In this document: one piece after another, positions 32,590-44,411 of the stretch
Position numbering within the stretch: position 1 is the stretch's first letter
Layout of the letters: each line of letters begins with the position of its first letter
From: Panicum virgatum
Taxonomy: Eukaryota; Streptophyta; Magnoliopsida; Poales; Poaceae
Length of the DNA: 64,000 nucleotides
NCBI RefSeq assembly: GCF_016808335.1
Contig: NC_053138.1
Span: forward strand, 56,884,951 to 56,948,950
Direction of reading: 5' to 3'
Made by a program: the position numbers and the translations under genes
The notes under the pieces: model-generated
What the model was told of the DNA's origin: nothing
Seen by the model: the letters and a program-made list of their open reading frames with translations, nothing else
The model's database searches: none

Positions 32590-35500
32590 ATGTCGGGCCC
32601 GAGGCCCGCGCCCGCTGCCACGCAGAACCCTAGCGCGCCCCAGCCCCCGCCTCGCCCTCTTCCTCCTCCGCCGCCTCCGCCGCCAGCGGCGGCGGCGGCG
32701 AGGGCGCGCGAGGAGGGCGAGCTCTCCTCCGGCGCCGACGACGACGAGGTGAGCTCCCGCACCACCCCGGCCCGCACGCTCTCCTGCTCGTCTCGGATCT
32801 AGCTGCTCCCGCTCCTCCCGCTCCCGCGCTGCCTGAATGTGGGGGGAAAGCTACCGCTGCCGCGATGCAGTTACTTGCAGTTGACGCTTTGACTCGTCCC
32901 GCGGCTAGTGCAGGAGGCTCGGATCGGCGCGGCTGGGTGCCTGGTTAGATGCTTCGCGGCCTGCTTTGTTTGCAGCTTTGACGGATTGTGGAGGGGATGG
33001 ACGCACTGTTTTGGTAGTGGCGCTGAGATCTAGCAAGGGGTATGGTTTGTGGGATGGGGAACATGCTCATGAGCTCATCGCTTTGTTTCGGGACCCGGAC
33101 ATGCCATGCTCGGTTTGTTCTAGGGACTCGGACATGCTCGGTTTTTTAATGCAATCTGATTCTGCGGTTACGGCTGAGCTGGCTTGAGTTGTGGCGCTGC
33201 TTATAATTGAAGGTGTAGGAGCAAGCTGTGTGTTGATGTGCGCCTTCTGTTGCTAGTTGCCAGGTCGGTGTTGTAGGCTTGGAAACAGTACACGGATGGT
33301 GCCTTAAGTGTTGTGAAATTTCGATTGGTGTATTTACACACTGCATTCGTATTGTTATTAAGTACTCGTGTAGGATGTACGTCATCACGTATTTTCACCC
33401 TCTCGTGTTGTTTATGTATATGTACGTATTGATGCATTTATTGCCCATTCGTGCTCTTATATTTGCAATGTTTGTCGCTTATTGTGCTCATTAAATTGAC
33501 CTGAGTAGGCTCTGCAAACTCGGTTAGCTGCTCCATCCATTCTTGGAATTTTTGCGGAGGCTGCTTCTCAAGTGCCATCAGTAACTCTCCCTGCTAAAGG
33601 TAAGTTCCGACATTGGTGTTAAACTGCGACTTATGTGCGTTTCATGCTTTATTTCGCTTCCCTTTCATGGAAGGATGTCTGCTTCTCACACTGAACCCGC
33701 TGCATTGCCTCTTATGTTTTCACTTAACAGGCAGTAATACCTTGAGTATCTCAAATGCTATGGCTCACAAATCAGCTGCTCCAAGTTACAAGAAGATCAT
33801 GAGGGTGAATCAAGGGCAATTCAAACCTGGCACAAACCGAAATCTTTCATGGCAGAAGCCTGTGCCAAGTGACAACCTTGTCATAACATTCTCTGATGAT
33901 GATAGTGGGATCGACTCTGGGAAGGCAAAGCAAGATACAGTAAGAGGCAGGAAGGCCACCTCTCAAGGTACACAAAAAACAGGGAATAGTATGCAGACTA
34001 GGATCATGAGAGAGGAAGTATCTCAGCAGAAAATCCTTGGTGCAAAGGTAGGACCTGCCCACTTGCCCGCTTTTCCATTCACACTCAGAAATGTAGGGGC
34101 TGGTAGGGGATCAAGCACTACCTTTTTCAGGAAAGAGCCACCTGTGCGCCAAGTTAATACTCTAAAGTATAAGCAGAAAGATGGAAATGGTGTTGGAGTA
34201 CATTCTGCAGACCATAGGTTAGAAAGGTTGCGCCACAAAATTGCTGCCAAAGAAAATGAACTAAAAGGTCAAAAAAGACCTTTGCACACCGTTGCTATGA
34301 AGAGTGCAGATTTGTCTTCCAACCAGGAGAGGCTGCCATCAGAAAAGGTAGGGTTTGAACCTTCCAACAATGGTGAATGTTCACGCCCTAATAGTCCGTT
34401 TGAGCATGATGGAAGACCAGTTAAAAGGTTGAAGCTCAATCAACAGCATTCCTACAACCAAGGTCATAGTAACTCGGTAACACTTGCACCTAGTGGTGGT
34501 TCATCAAGGAAAAACACCGTGCAATCTTCTGAAATGATGGATCACTTTGAAAATGGAATTACCATGAACCCTAATGTTGATGAAACAGAGCACAGAGTAA
34601 CAACAGAGTTTTCAGGTCAGATACACAATGGTGGTGCAACTAAGAATATTCCTCACCACAAAGATACAGAAGTTGCTGGAAATCATGCTATGGTTGAGTT
34701 GCATGGCAGCCTTGCAGCAGCACCATTCACTAATAGGCAAATTATTTCCGAAGATACTAGTGCTTTGCTGCCTGTTGCTTCAGCACAGGTAGTATGTGCT
34801 GGTCCTTCAACAGTGTTAGACCGGAGGCCACAATTGCAACCTGGAGAGGAGGTTAGTTCAACACTCTTCACTCTTGTGTCACTCTACTTGTTTTTCTTGT
34901 TCATTAGAAATACGTTTAGCCATTGATGCTCAGTGATTTCTCTTGCGAACCTGGTTGAATGTCCATTGTTTGAATTTGAGTTCATTGAGACACAAATACT
35001 GGCAATTTGGAATGGTTAGAACTTTGAAGTTTACTGCTGACTATGCTTAATACCAAACTGAGATGGGTTTCTTCTGAGAGTGTGTATTTCAGCAGTTCCA
35101 TCTTTTGATTTGATTGTTAAACACGTTTTAGTTTCTTTTTCTGTAAGGAATCTTTTCAGCATTGTAGAGTATTAGTTGTATTCAGTTTTGACAGTACATA
35201 TATATTGAATTGAATAACATAATCTGAATCATGATGCCAATCTGTGTGTCGAGTTGGTCAATTATCCTTTTCTATTTTTGCAGAATGCCGATCAAATGAA
35301 CTGCAGCGGTCAGATAGGCGCAGAAGGCCATAACACAAGATTGTTATCTCTGCTTGAAATGGAGGAACTTCAAGAGAAGGAATTGGAGGATGCTCAGGAA
35401 CTAAGACGAAAATGTGAACTTGAAGAAAGGGAAGCTCTTAGAGCTTATCGCAAAGCACAAAGAGCTTTACTTGAGGCAAATGAAAGATGTACAATTCTTC

Positions 35501-38500
35501 GTAGGAGAAGAGAGATTTGCTCTGCACAAGTTCATGGTTTAATTGCAGAGAATTCTTCTTTGGTGCAGTCTTTGAGTATTCGAAATAGTGAAGATGGCCC
35601 TGCAATGACATCCCTGCTCAATTCTCAGATTCATGCAAACAGTCAGATGCCTGAAAATCAAGGTGGTAGGCACAGTTTACACCCTGAAGAACCTCCGCAG
35701 CAGCCCATTGATAAGCATGAGGCACGGCCACACAGTTCACACTATGATGGGCTTGCTGCCAGCAGAGCTGATCCAAACTTTGTGAGTACTGCCAATGATA
35801 ATGACACGCCTTCAGATTACATGGATGATGACCTTCTCATGCCCGATAGGCAAGCAAGATCAGAATGTGCTTTGGATGATAATCAAATGGAAGAAACTAT
35901 ACATGCATATGCAGAGAACAGACAACCTTCTGGTGACAGTGTGCAAGATTATGAGCTTTTAGAAGCTTCCTTGAGGTCTAAATTGGTGGAAAGGTTTGGG
36001 AAGAAACCATGTCTGAATAGCACTGGTGAAGGCACAGAAGAAATTGCTGTCAGAAAAGTAGCCATGGAACATGGCAATCAGTCTGAACATGCAGAACATG
36101 GCAATCAGTCTGACCATGTGCTTCAACTACAGGAAACAGAGCAGAATGATATGACAACTCCTGAAGGTCATATCACTTTCATTTCTATTATAGATCTCTA
36201 AATTCTCTACATAATGATGTGCATATGTCGTATGTGTTGAGGTGTCGCGATGATATACTGATTTCCGTGCAAGCATTTATCCTATAAGATAATCCTTAAT
36301 ATAATATCTCCTGTGATGGCTATGGCTAGGCTCTTCAAATTATACACACAATATTTACCACATTACTAAATTTGTCCTATAATTTTATTGCAATAATGCT
36401 ATCTTCGTTCCATCATTATGTTGAACTTGCATGAAATCTTTTCAAAATTGAAGTCCTGTATGATGAAATCATTACTATTTAGAGGCATCAGTTTCTTATG
36501 TGCATAGGAACGGAAAGGTACTGACTATTCGGCAAGTACTCTTTATATCCAAGTGTCATTAAAATATTGTCTATCTGCATTCCCCTTTTAAAAAAATGAT
36601 GGAACTTTCTACACTGCATGTGGACGTATGTAATGATACTTTATTGTGCTGTGCAGGTACAATGGAGCTGGGAAATGATGGTGCTGAGAAGACCGGTGGT
36701 CTCTCTAATTCTACAAGTGGTCCTTCAATGGGCAACTGTGATCCTGAGGACAACATCTCCTCTCTCAAAGAAATATGCATGCAATTGGGTACAAACAATT
36801 TGGTTTTTCCTTCTTCAGCTCCACAAAATGCCGCTAGGCACATCAAGCAGGTGTTTCCTTGGTTTTGTAAGGAGTCTTCAGACTACAGAAATGACTGCCT
36901 GACCAGTGAGGCAGCATCTGAAGTTACAGAATGTGTACAAGATATGATACAGGACTCTGTTGGAGAGAACATAAAGATTCTCCCAACTACCCGAAAGGAT
37001 GATGATATGGCGCACAGTGTGATTGATCCCTTCTGGCCCTTCTGCATGTATGAGCTTCGTGGAAAATGCAATGATGAAGAGTGCCAATGGCAACATTTTG
37101 AGCATCATGCTTGGAGAAAGTCGAAGCATACAAAACATGCTATGACCTCTGTTTCAGGTTTGTTACATATGCAATCAATCTCTTGTCGTTGTTGATTACT
37201 TGATTTCTTTTTGTATTCATATGACTTTTCATATGCATTGTGCATGGTGAAGGTCCCACATTTAATCCATACAAATGAATCAATGCAGGCCAAATTCCTT
37301 ATGGTCTGTCTCAGCATATGCTTCCTGTACCAGTGTATCGTGTTGGCTCGAATCTTATTAAAGCTGATCAGAACTTGACGCAGTCAGTGTTGGCTAGCAG
37401 TTTATGGCAATACTGGCAAAGGGGGTTTTGTGCTTCCTTTCCTTTACCTCTATCTGTTCAGAGAGTTCTTCCATCAGATGCACCATTATTACAGGCTGGT
37501 GATGGTTCAATTTCAGATTTTCATAGGAACAGACAGCTGTTAAATTTTCGAACTCTGGATAGCTGGAAGGTGGGTAGATATCACAATTATCATCTCATGA
37601 TGGAAGTGGCATACATATCGCCTATCGGAGTCTGGTTCTCCACACCTATCCTTTTTTTTTTTGTTTTGTTTCTGTTCTCCCTGCTCATGATGTCACAATG
37701 ACATGCAATATTTTGATTAGATGATACTGCACGTCTGCACCCTTTTCTTGTGGCTTCCTTGCAAAATGCATTGAATTTGACATTTGCTTCTGCAGCGAAC
37801 CAACTTCACCACATATGGTGTTTAAATTTAAACTTATTGGCATTCATTCATGTCATAGTAGCTAAAACATGATGAATTGACATTCTTCCTTTGAATGAAC
37901 ATATAATCTAGTTAATTGATTTCTGACCTCCTTATATTTTAATTACTGCTGTGTAACTTTTTGTTCTGTAGAATAAAACTGTACAGGGATCTGTAGATGT
38001 TGAATTCTTCTTAGAAGGAGCACTTGATTTATATTGTGGAAGAGTAAACAAACCTGACAGGATCAAGGTGATTTTTTCTGTCTTGGATAGTGTAAATTTC
38101 TCATGATATGCTACTGCGGTACAGTTGAATTTAGGTTAGATATTGTTGCTGACCTTATTTCTGATTAATATGTGTTCTGTAGGCTCTTTTATTTCTGGCG
38201 CGGTCTATTGAGGCTGATCCAAGTACAGTTATCCTCTGGGTGTTTTATCTCCACATTTACTATCAAAAAGATGAAGGACTTGGAAAAGATGACATGTTTT
38301 CTGATGCGGTACACTGTTTACTGAACATTCTCTTGATGTTATGTTCTGACCCTAAAATATTTATTTTGTTGAAATTCATGAGCTACAGCTTCTTTTTTGT
38401 TTTTTATTACATTTCTTTCTTCTAAATTATGTGTCATTTACTCATTGGTACAGTTTCTGTGCTCCATATAACCCAAGTCAATTACCATAGATTGCACCCT

Positions 38501-40491
38501 CTTATGCCAGTGTACCTAAATCCCAGTCTGGTCTGTCCAGTTTATCACTTTATTGTTGGGACAAGAGGAACCGCTTGATGAGATTGTGGGCATTTCATAT
38601 TTATAGCGCATCCAATCTATGCATGTTTGCTTTATCATTTGATACATGCTATTATGTAATTATCAATAAACCTTATACTTTGTTTTCTTTCTAGGTCCAA
38701 CACAACGTTTATTCTTATGAATTATGGCTTATGTATATTAATAGTAGGTTACGCTTTGATGACCGATTGGATGCTTATAATGATGCTTTGAGCATGCTCT
38801 GCCAAATGACGGCTGACACCGACAAGGATCTAAAAGAAAGAAGTGCTTTCATACTAGACATCTTCTTACAGATGATTTACTTCCTGTGCATGTCTGGAAA
38901 TGTAGAGAAGGCGATATCTAGGATTTTCGGGATTCTTCCAACTGCAACTCCTGACAATTCTGGTGACAAGTTGCTTGCTGATGTCATTTCTTGCTTGACC
39001 ATGCCCGACAGATGTGTTTTTTGGATTTCGTGCCTATATGTCTCAATTTACAGGAAGCTACCGGATGAAATTATTGATCAGCTAGAGTTCGAGAAAGCTT
39101 TGCCTTGTGCCTTAGTATGGTCTCCTATTGATCCTAGCGCAGATAACAGAAACCAGATTATAGAGCTGCTGAACTATGCTGCTAATAAGATGGCTGAAGA
39201 TATTAGTGAGTGTGTTAAAAATGGGGATCCAAATTACCTGATGTTATCTCAATTCCTCGCTGTTAACCACATTAGTTGTCTAGCAGCTGTTGAAGGATTC
39301 AAATCTTCTGCTGATATGCTAGTGAAGTATATGGAGGAGTACCCAATGTGTCCACAGATTCTCCTTATCTCAGCACGGCTAGATAGATCGCATGGTGCAT
39401 GCCCTGGGCTGAAAGGGTTTGATGAACTGATCTTGAATTGGCCTAAGGAGGTGCAAGGAGTTCAATATCTATGGAATCAATATTTTGAGCATGCTCTAGC
39501 CACTAATACCAAATTATCTGAGAAGGTACTGAATTGCTGGTTTGAAGAATATGGAAAACGCTGTGATATCCAAAGTAATGCTGCTGCTGGTGCAGTAGAA
39601 TTCAGCAACGAAGAGCCTGGGTCACCATTGCTTGTTTCAGTCCAGGAAATTGGTTCTGGTCCTTCTGCACCAGAAGATCATGTCTTTTGGTTATTAAACC
39701 TCTCATTGTACAAGATACTAGAGAACAACTTAGGGGATGCTCAAGTTGCTGTGGATAAAGCATTGAAATTGGCTAATGGGGAGTGCTATGAGCATTGTTT
39801 AAGAGAACATGCTGCAATTCACGTGCTGGAACTGGAGAAATCATCGTCTTCTCTAGATGCTCAAACTCGGTCGACATTCAGTTTCATCATTGGCCATCTT
39901 GCAGATCATCGGAATTTGCCCACAAGGGAGCTGCTGTCACGAAGGTTTTGCCAGAATGTTAAGAAGCATAGGCTTAGGCAGTTAATAGATCACACTCTAG
40001 GTCCTGTTCCCGCAGATTCTACCTTGGTAAATTCTGTCCTTGAAGTGTGCTTCGGCTCGTCACTTCTTCCCGGAAGAATTAGTGATGTGAAGTACTTGGT
40101 AGATTTTGTCGAAGCAGTCATGGAGGTTCTTCCCGCAAACTATCGGCTAGCCCTGGCAGTTGGTTGGTTCGCCCTTAAGCACTACAAGGGTTCTGACGCT
40201 ACCTCCACGGGCACCAGGTTCTGGGCAAGCTCTGTTCTGATCAATGCCATCTTCCGAGCAGTACCTGTCGCACCAGAATCAGTATGGCTAGAAGGTGCCA
40301 GTCTCCTGGAGAAACTGCATACCACAGAGATCGTCAAGAGGTTCTACCAGCAGGCCACATCGGTCTACCCCTTTTCCTTCAAGTTGTGGCATGCGCACCT
40401 GAACTCCTGCAAGGCCAATGGAGGCAACGCAGAAGGCATCGTGGAATCTGCGAGGCAACGCGGCATCGAGCTGAATCTGGCACCAACGTAG
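32590..40491 (+). CDS. ZFC3H1: ZFC3H1/Red1-type C3H1 zinc-finger protein
   Basis: Nine exons join in frame: 32590-32748, 33509-33599, 33731-34851, 35284-36166, 36657-37157, 37289-37569, 37972-38067, 38183-38308 and 38695-40491, about 1684 residues. The N-terminus has a poly-Pro/Ala tract and the acidic GELSSGADDDE. The middle is disordered with a coiled-coil (MEELQEKELEDAQELRRKCE). The zf-C3H1 motif WPFCMYELRGKC continues NDEECQWQH, with ligands at about C881, C889, C894 and H898. The C-terminal third is alpha-helical with TPR/HAT-like repeats. Human ZFC3H1 and yeast Red1 link the MTR4 helicase to the nuclear exosome for decay of polyadenylated nuclear RNA. Plant homologues such as At2g39580 are poorly studied, so this role is inferred. 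Exon 4 has a small in-frame repeat EHGNQS. The C-terminal exon is intronless for 1.8 kb. Confidence 0.9.
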
Positions 40492-40910
40492 TGTTGTCCC
40501 TTCGATCCAAAGGCGTGGTGGTTCGACAGGTGGAGTGGAGATGTAGTCAGTGTTGTGCTAGCTGGAGATGGTTTTGATATAATATACCTGTCAGTCAGTG
40601 GCGATGATGGTTGGACCAGCATACAGTATGTGTTGTTGCTGGTGAGTAGTAACTAGGGGCGGAGGATACTGGCATATGGGGGGATACCGTACAGTGGTGG
40701 ACTTTTTGACTGGCTGGAGATTGATGTTGAGGCAGTTATGTTTATCTGTTTTCAGTGTATTTACTTCCGTGTCAATGTATTACTAGATGCATAACTGCTA
40801 TTTTTAGGCATCATGATCAATGGATATGAAATGGGAATTTTTTTTGTTCGCCCTTGCAGACTTGCAGTGTTTCTTACAGTTGCGCCAGTATTGTGCTGTT
40901 AGTTTCTTAA
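40492..40910 (+). other. 3' UTR of the ZFC3H1-type gene and flank
   Basis: This is sequence after the stop codon, running to the left end of the composite element. The polyadenylation site is not determined. Confidence 0.55.
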
Positions 40911-41515
40911 TACCTGTTTGGGAGCACTCCACTCTAAAAAGTCGCTTCACTTTACCACCTAAGTCCATTCTGTTTATGTATTTAGTGACTCCAACTCTAG
41001 AAGGCCAGTTCAACTCCTTCCACTCTGCCAGCCCAGTAGATGTCTCGGCCCATCTAAACTCCCCGGAGGGTGGTGGCTGCCGGCCGCGAGGTGGCCGCGA
41101 GCTCGCGGCGGAGGCGGCTGCGATCTCCTGGTGCCTTTGTGCCTTTGTTCGTCGATGTGGGCAATGCGGCTCACGAATCCCTCACGAATCTTGCTAGGCG
41201 GTGCTTGCGGCTTCAAGCACAACAACCAATACCCATTCAGAGCAAGTCTAGCAATTTCACCCCCACCAGGCGCAGCATGCAGTGAGAGCGTAGTGGACCC
41301 CATCTGCATTGAATGTTGTGCTGGCCTTTTACCCAATGGTTGTTGCGTGAGAGTGTGCTCAGCCAATAGCTACTGCACGAGAGCGTGACGCCGGCGGAGA
41401 GCGGGTGCGTCGGCGGACGCCCGCTCTCTCTCTCCTCTATTCCCTCTCCTACACGTCAGATTTTGCCCGTTCCACGTCTATTACTAAACTTGCTCTCCTG
41501 CGGATGGGGTTTGCG

Positions 41516-41790
41516 TAGGGATGAAAACGGATCGGATACAACAGATATTACTGATATCGTATTTGTTTTCATATTTGTTTTCAAATACAGAGTCGGATAT
41601 GAATAGTATTAATTTTTGTCGGATAAAATTGTAATGGATATCGACATCATAAAAATATAACTTTTGAACATTTGGATACGGATCGGTTATAGATATTGGA
41701 TACTCAAAATCGAATACGAATAGATAAAACTCTTTCAGACCGGATCAAATTCGAATACAATCGAAAAATATTCGTACCATTTACATCCGT
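41516..41790. mobile_element. AT-rich MITE inside the composite element
   Basis: It starts TAGGGATGAAAACGGATCGG and its right end resembles the inverted form (CGGATGTAAATGG on the minus strand), with repeated CGGAT and GATAC(G) motifs. GATGAAAACGG ends are common in grass hAT-type MITEs. The right boundary is approximate. It sits immediately upstream of the expansin-like fragment. Confidence 0.5.
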
Positions 41791-41791
41791 C

Positions 41792-41845
41792 TGCGGCAAC
41801 CAGCCGTTGTTCACGAACGGCGAGGCCTGCGGCTCCTGCTACAAG
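41792..41845 (+). pseudogene. Beta-expansin exon fragment
   Basis: Eighteen codons read CGNQPLFTNGEACGSCYK and are followed by a splice-donor-like GTAAAA. This matches the cysteine-rich core of expansin domain 1 (CGN.PLF..G.ACG.CY.). No other part of an expansin is seen nearby, so it is an isolated fragment, probably picked up by the surrounding element. Confidence 0.6.
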
Positions 41846-42363
41846 GTAAAAAACAAACATTTAGCAGGCGGCGGGACAAAGGCAGGAGGCCGCGTCGGCC
41901 CCCAGCGCTCCCCACGCGAGCTGCTGCCCTCCCTGCTGCGGCTCCATGCTCAGTAACCACTCTGCGGCGGCAGCCCGGCGAGCAGGCGACGGAGGTCTGC
42001 GGCGGCTGCGGAGGAGCTCGGCGGTGGCGGGATCTGCTCGGCACCGGGGAGCTCCTGGGGTCGGGACCAACAGCGGAGGTGCGGCCGGCGGACAAGCGTG
42101 GAGGTGCGGCTGCGCGGCAGCATAGAGGACAGCCCGCAGACAGCGACGACTTTTTTTTTCCCGTTCGCGAAGGGGTACGGGAGATGTATAACCAGTGGCA
42201 TGCCAGCCACCAACTCCAGTTTTTGGTGGAGCAAGAGGAGCTCCACAAAGAAGATGTAGTGGAGCTAGTTTTTAGTGGAGTGTAGTGGGACAATTAGATT
42301 TGTTTGGATATTTGTTTTTGGAGTGGAGCTAAAAATATAGAGTGGAGTCCTCCCAAATATCCC

Positions 42364-42664
42364 TTAAGATTCTGATGGGAGCAGGACTGGTAATAGATTA
42401 TAGTCCTAATGATCTCTTTATAATTCAATTTGGTCTTTAAATTTTTTAGCTCAAAATTATATAGGATTAGATCCCGTTCCTTTTAGAATCCGGCTCTTAA
42501 ATTATCTAGACCAAATTTAAAGACATTTACCACCCCCACTAGATGGGAGTCGGTACCACCTAATGCATGTTTTCTCTGATATAAAAAAATATTTGATCAC
42601 TCGCATTAAGATGATGGAAGAGCAAAGCTTGGCACTCTCAAACAAGCAAAAACCTCACGCTGCA
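42364..42664. other. Flank before the Gypsy LTR
   Basis: AT-rich sequence with weak inverted similarity (AATTTGGTCTTTAAATTT against AGACCAAATTTAAAGAC), possibly another old MITE. The last five bases, CTGCA, are the left target duplication of the Gypsy LTR. Confidence 0.4.
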
Positions 42665-43559
42665 TGTCACACCCCCAAAATTTCAATTTTGGGTTGTGAA
42701 TATCTTTTCGAATATAATTATTCATTTTCTAAATATTTAAGAATTTTCTATATTTTTTAGAAATTATTCTTATTTTCCCTAGGGCTAAATCCATTTAATG
42801 GAAAGTTCTAAATTTTTTTTCACGAGATTTAAGTATTTTATTTGGACTCCTCGTGTCCCAAATTATCTCCAGGATTTTTCTTGGTATTTTTGGAATATAT
42901 TTGTCGTGGATTAAAAAGATTTTTCTAGACTTTTTCTAGATTTATTTTTAATCCTGAAAATATATTCTTAGTGATTAAAATCCTTTCCCTTTTCTTTCTG
43001 GATTGGATTCAACTTGTTTCGCCCCATCGAGTTTCCGATTCTCTAATCTCTCGCCTCGATCGAATCACGCTCGAAAATGAGTCTTCTCGATTTCAGCGTT
43101 TTTTGGCGATATTGCCTTACCGTCACCATCGAGTTCCGACGACCATTATCATCGCTCCGAAATACTAGTTGCAACTCGATCTCTCTCAGTTGTCTAACCT
43201 TTTACCTCTCCTTTTACCTTTTTCTCCACGATTCGAATTCTTTCCATAGGCCCGAATCTTACTCGGCCTAGCCAAGCGCGGCTCGCTTCCCTGCCATGGG
43301 ACAGTAGTCAGCCTATCGCTCCTCTCCCTTGTCGTTTCTCTCTAGAACATCGCGGTCCCACCTGTCATCTCTTTTGTCCCCTTCATTGCCTCCCGTTAAC
43401 AGCCTTATCGTGATATGATCGGTTCTTGTGTGCGTGCATGTTAGGTCGATCAAGTTTGATCCGGCCACGCATGCCCGGTTTCATCGTATCACTACTACAA
43501 AACAGACCTTTGTTCCTGGCCATTTGTCCCAGCAGCCTTTGGGCCCGGGACAATAGGTG

Positions 43560-43786
43560 GCTTTTGTCCCGGGTCCAACGGCTAGCCGGGCCAGCGGGGG
43601 GACGGGGCCTTTTGTCCCGGTTAGAGACACCAACCGGGACAAAATGGGAGCCTTTTGTCCCGGTTGGTGGTTCCAACCGGGACAAAAGGCTAGCGCGTAG
43701 CCTTTTGTCCCGGTTGGAACCACCAACCGGGACAAAAGTCCCCCCTTTTGTCCCGGTTCGTGCCTCCAACCGGGACAAAAGGCCTT
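43560..43786. repeat. Left CACTA subterminal repeat array
   Basis: Units of TTTTGTCCCGGTTGG and its reverse complement CCAACCGGGACAAAA alternate as back-to-back pairs about 40-50 bases apart. They can form several hairpins. In CACTA elements such arrays are binding sites for the element's TNP1-type protein. Confidence 0.85.
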
Positions 43787-44411
43787 GCGCCCCTTATCCC
43801 CTTCCCTCTCCCCCCGCCCGAGCCATTCAGCTCACTTGTTTTCTTGCTGTTCTTGGCTCGGGATAGAGGAGTTCTTGCTCATTTCTTCACCACATTTGTG
43901 AAGATCTTTGATTCCCCGTCCATCCATCTGCTCTAAAGGTTTGGGGCTTGTTTTTCTCTTCTTCCTTGGCTTGTATAGCTCATTTCATACTTTAGAAATA
44001 GAGAAAATGTGTAGCTAGCTCATTTCTTGGACATTTAGCTAGCTAGATTGCATATGTAGGTGTAATTTTCTTTTAGATTTAGATGAGTATATGGATAGTA
44101 GAAATTTTTAGAATGAGTGTAGATACTTCATGTGATGTACTTGTATATATGACCATATTGTGGATAGTTGATTTTTTTATTCGTGAATGAATTAATGAAA
44201 TGAGTATATTATAGAATTTTTTGTATTATGAATGGATTATTTTGACACTCTAGTGATGTATTTAATCAGGCTCACATTGAAACCATCTAGAAGCTAAAAA
44301 AATCTTTATTTCGAAACAAGTATACGTCGTTAATCTCCATCCAACGGTGATGGCACTACCTTTCAGGGATACACGATGCGCTATAAGGACGTCGCAAATC
44401 GGTTGGTCGCA

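Larger units (their letters stand above)
40911..42363. mobile_element. 1.45-kb composite non-autonomous element
   Basis: The ends are imperfect inverted repeats: TTTGGGAGCACTCCACTCTA near 40917 and the reverse complement TTTGGGAGGACTCCACTCTA near 42350. TTAA lies immediately outside both ends, which suits a PIF/Harbinger-like TTA/TAA target. Additional copies of the GTGGAGCT motif occur near the right end. The interior is a patchwork: GC-rich pieces (41050-41140, 41880-42110), an inserted AT-rich MITE (41516-41790) and a beta-expansin exon fragment. There is no transposase. Confidence 0.6.

Noticed and set aside
32012..32777. Minus-strand frames of 126-175 codons opposite the ZFC3H1 promoter and exon 1
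   Set aside because: These are shadows of the GC-rich leader and exon 1 on the other strand, with no splice support or recognisable domain.
33613..33730. Upstream extension of ZFC3H1 exon 3 as a separate start
   Set aside because: The frame runs through an intron. The acceptor AG at 33729-33730 joins exon 2 in frame, so the extension is intron sequence.
41811..42293. A 160-codon minus-strand frame next to the expansin fragment
   Set aside because: Composition effect inside a transposon. No domain seen.
43560..43786. Regular short repeats that could suggest a CRISPR array
   Set aside because: Units alternate orientation, spacers are not unique, and they adjoin CACTA termini in a plant genome.
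43383..43866. Open frames repeating SRLEPPTGTKG-like words on both strands
   Set aside because: These are translations of the CACTA subterminal inverted repeats, not proteins. The same applies to frames over 49039-49560 and 54731-55395.
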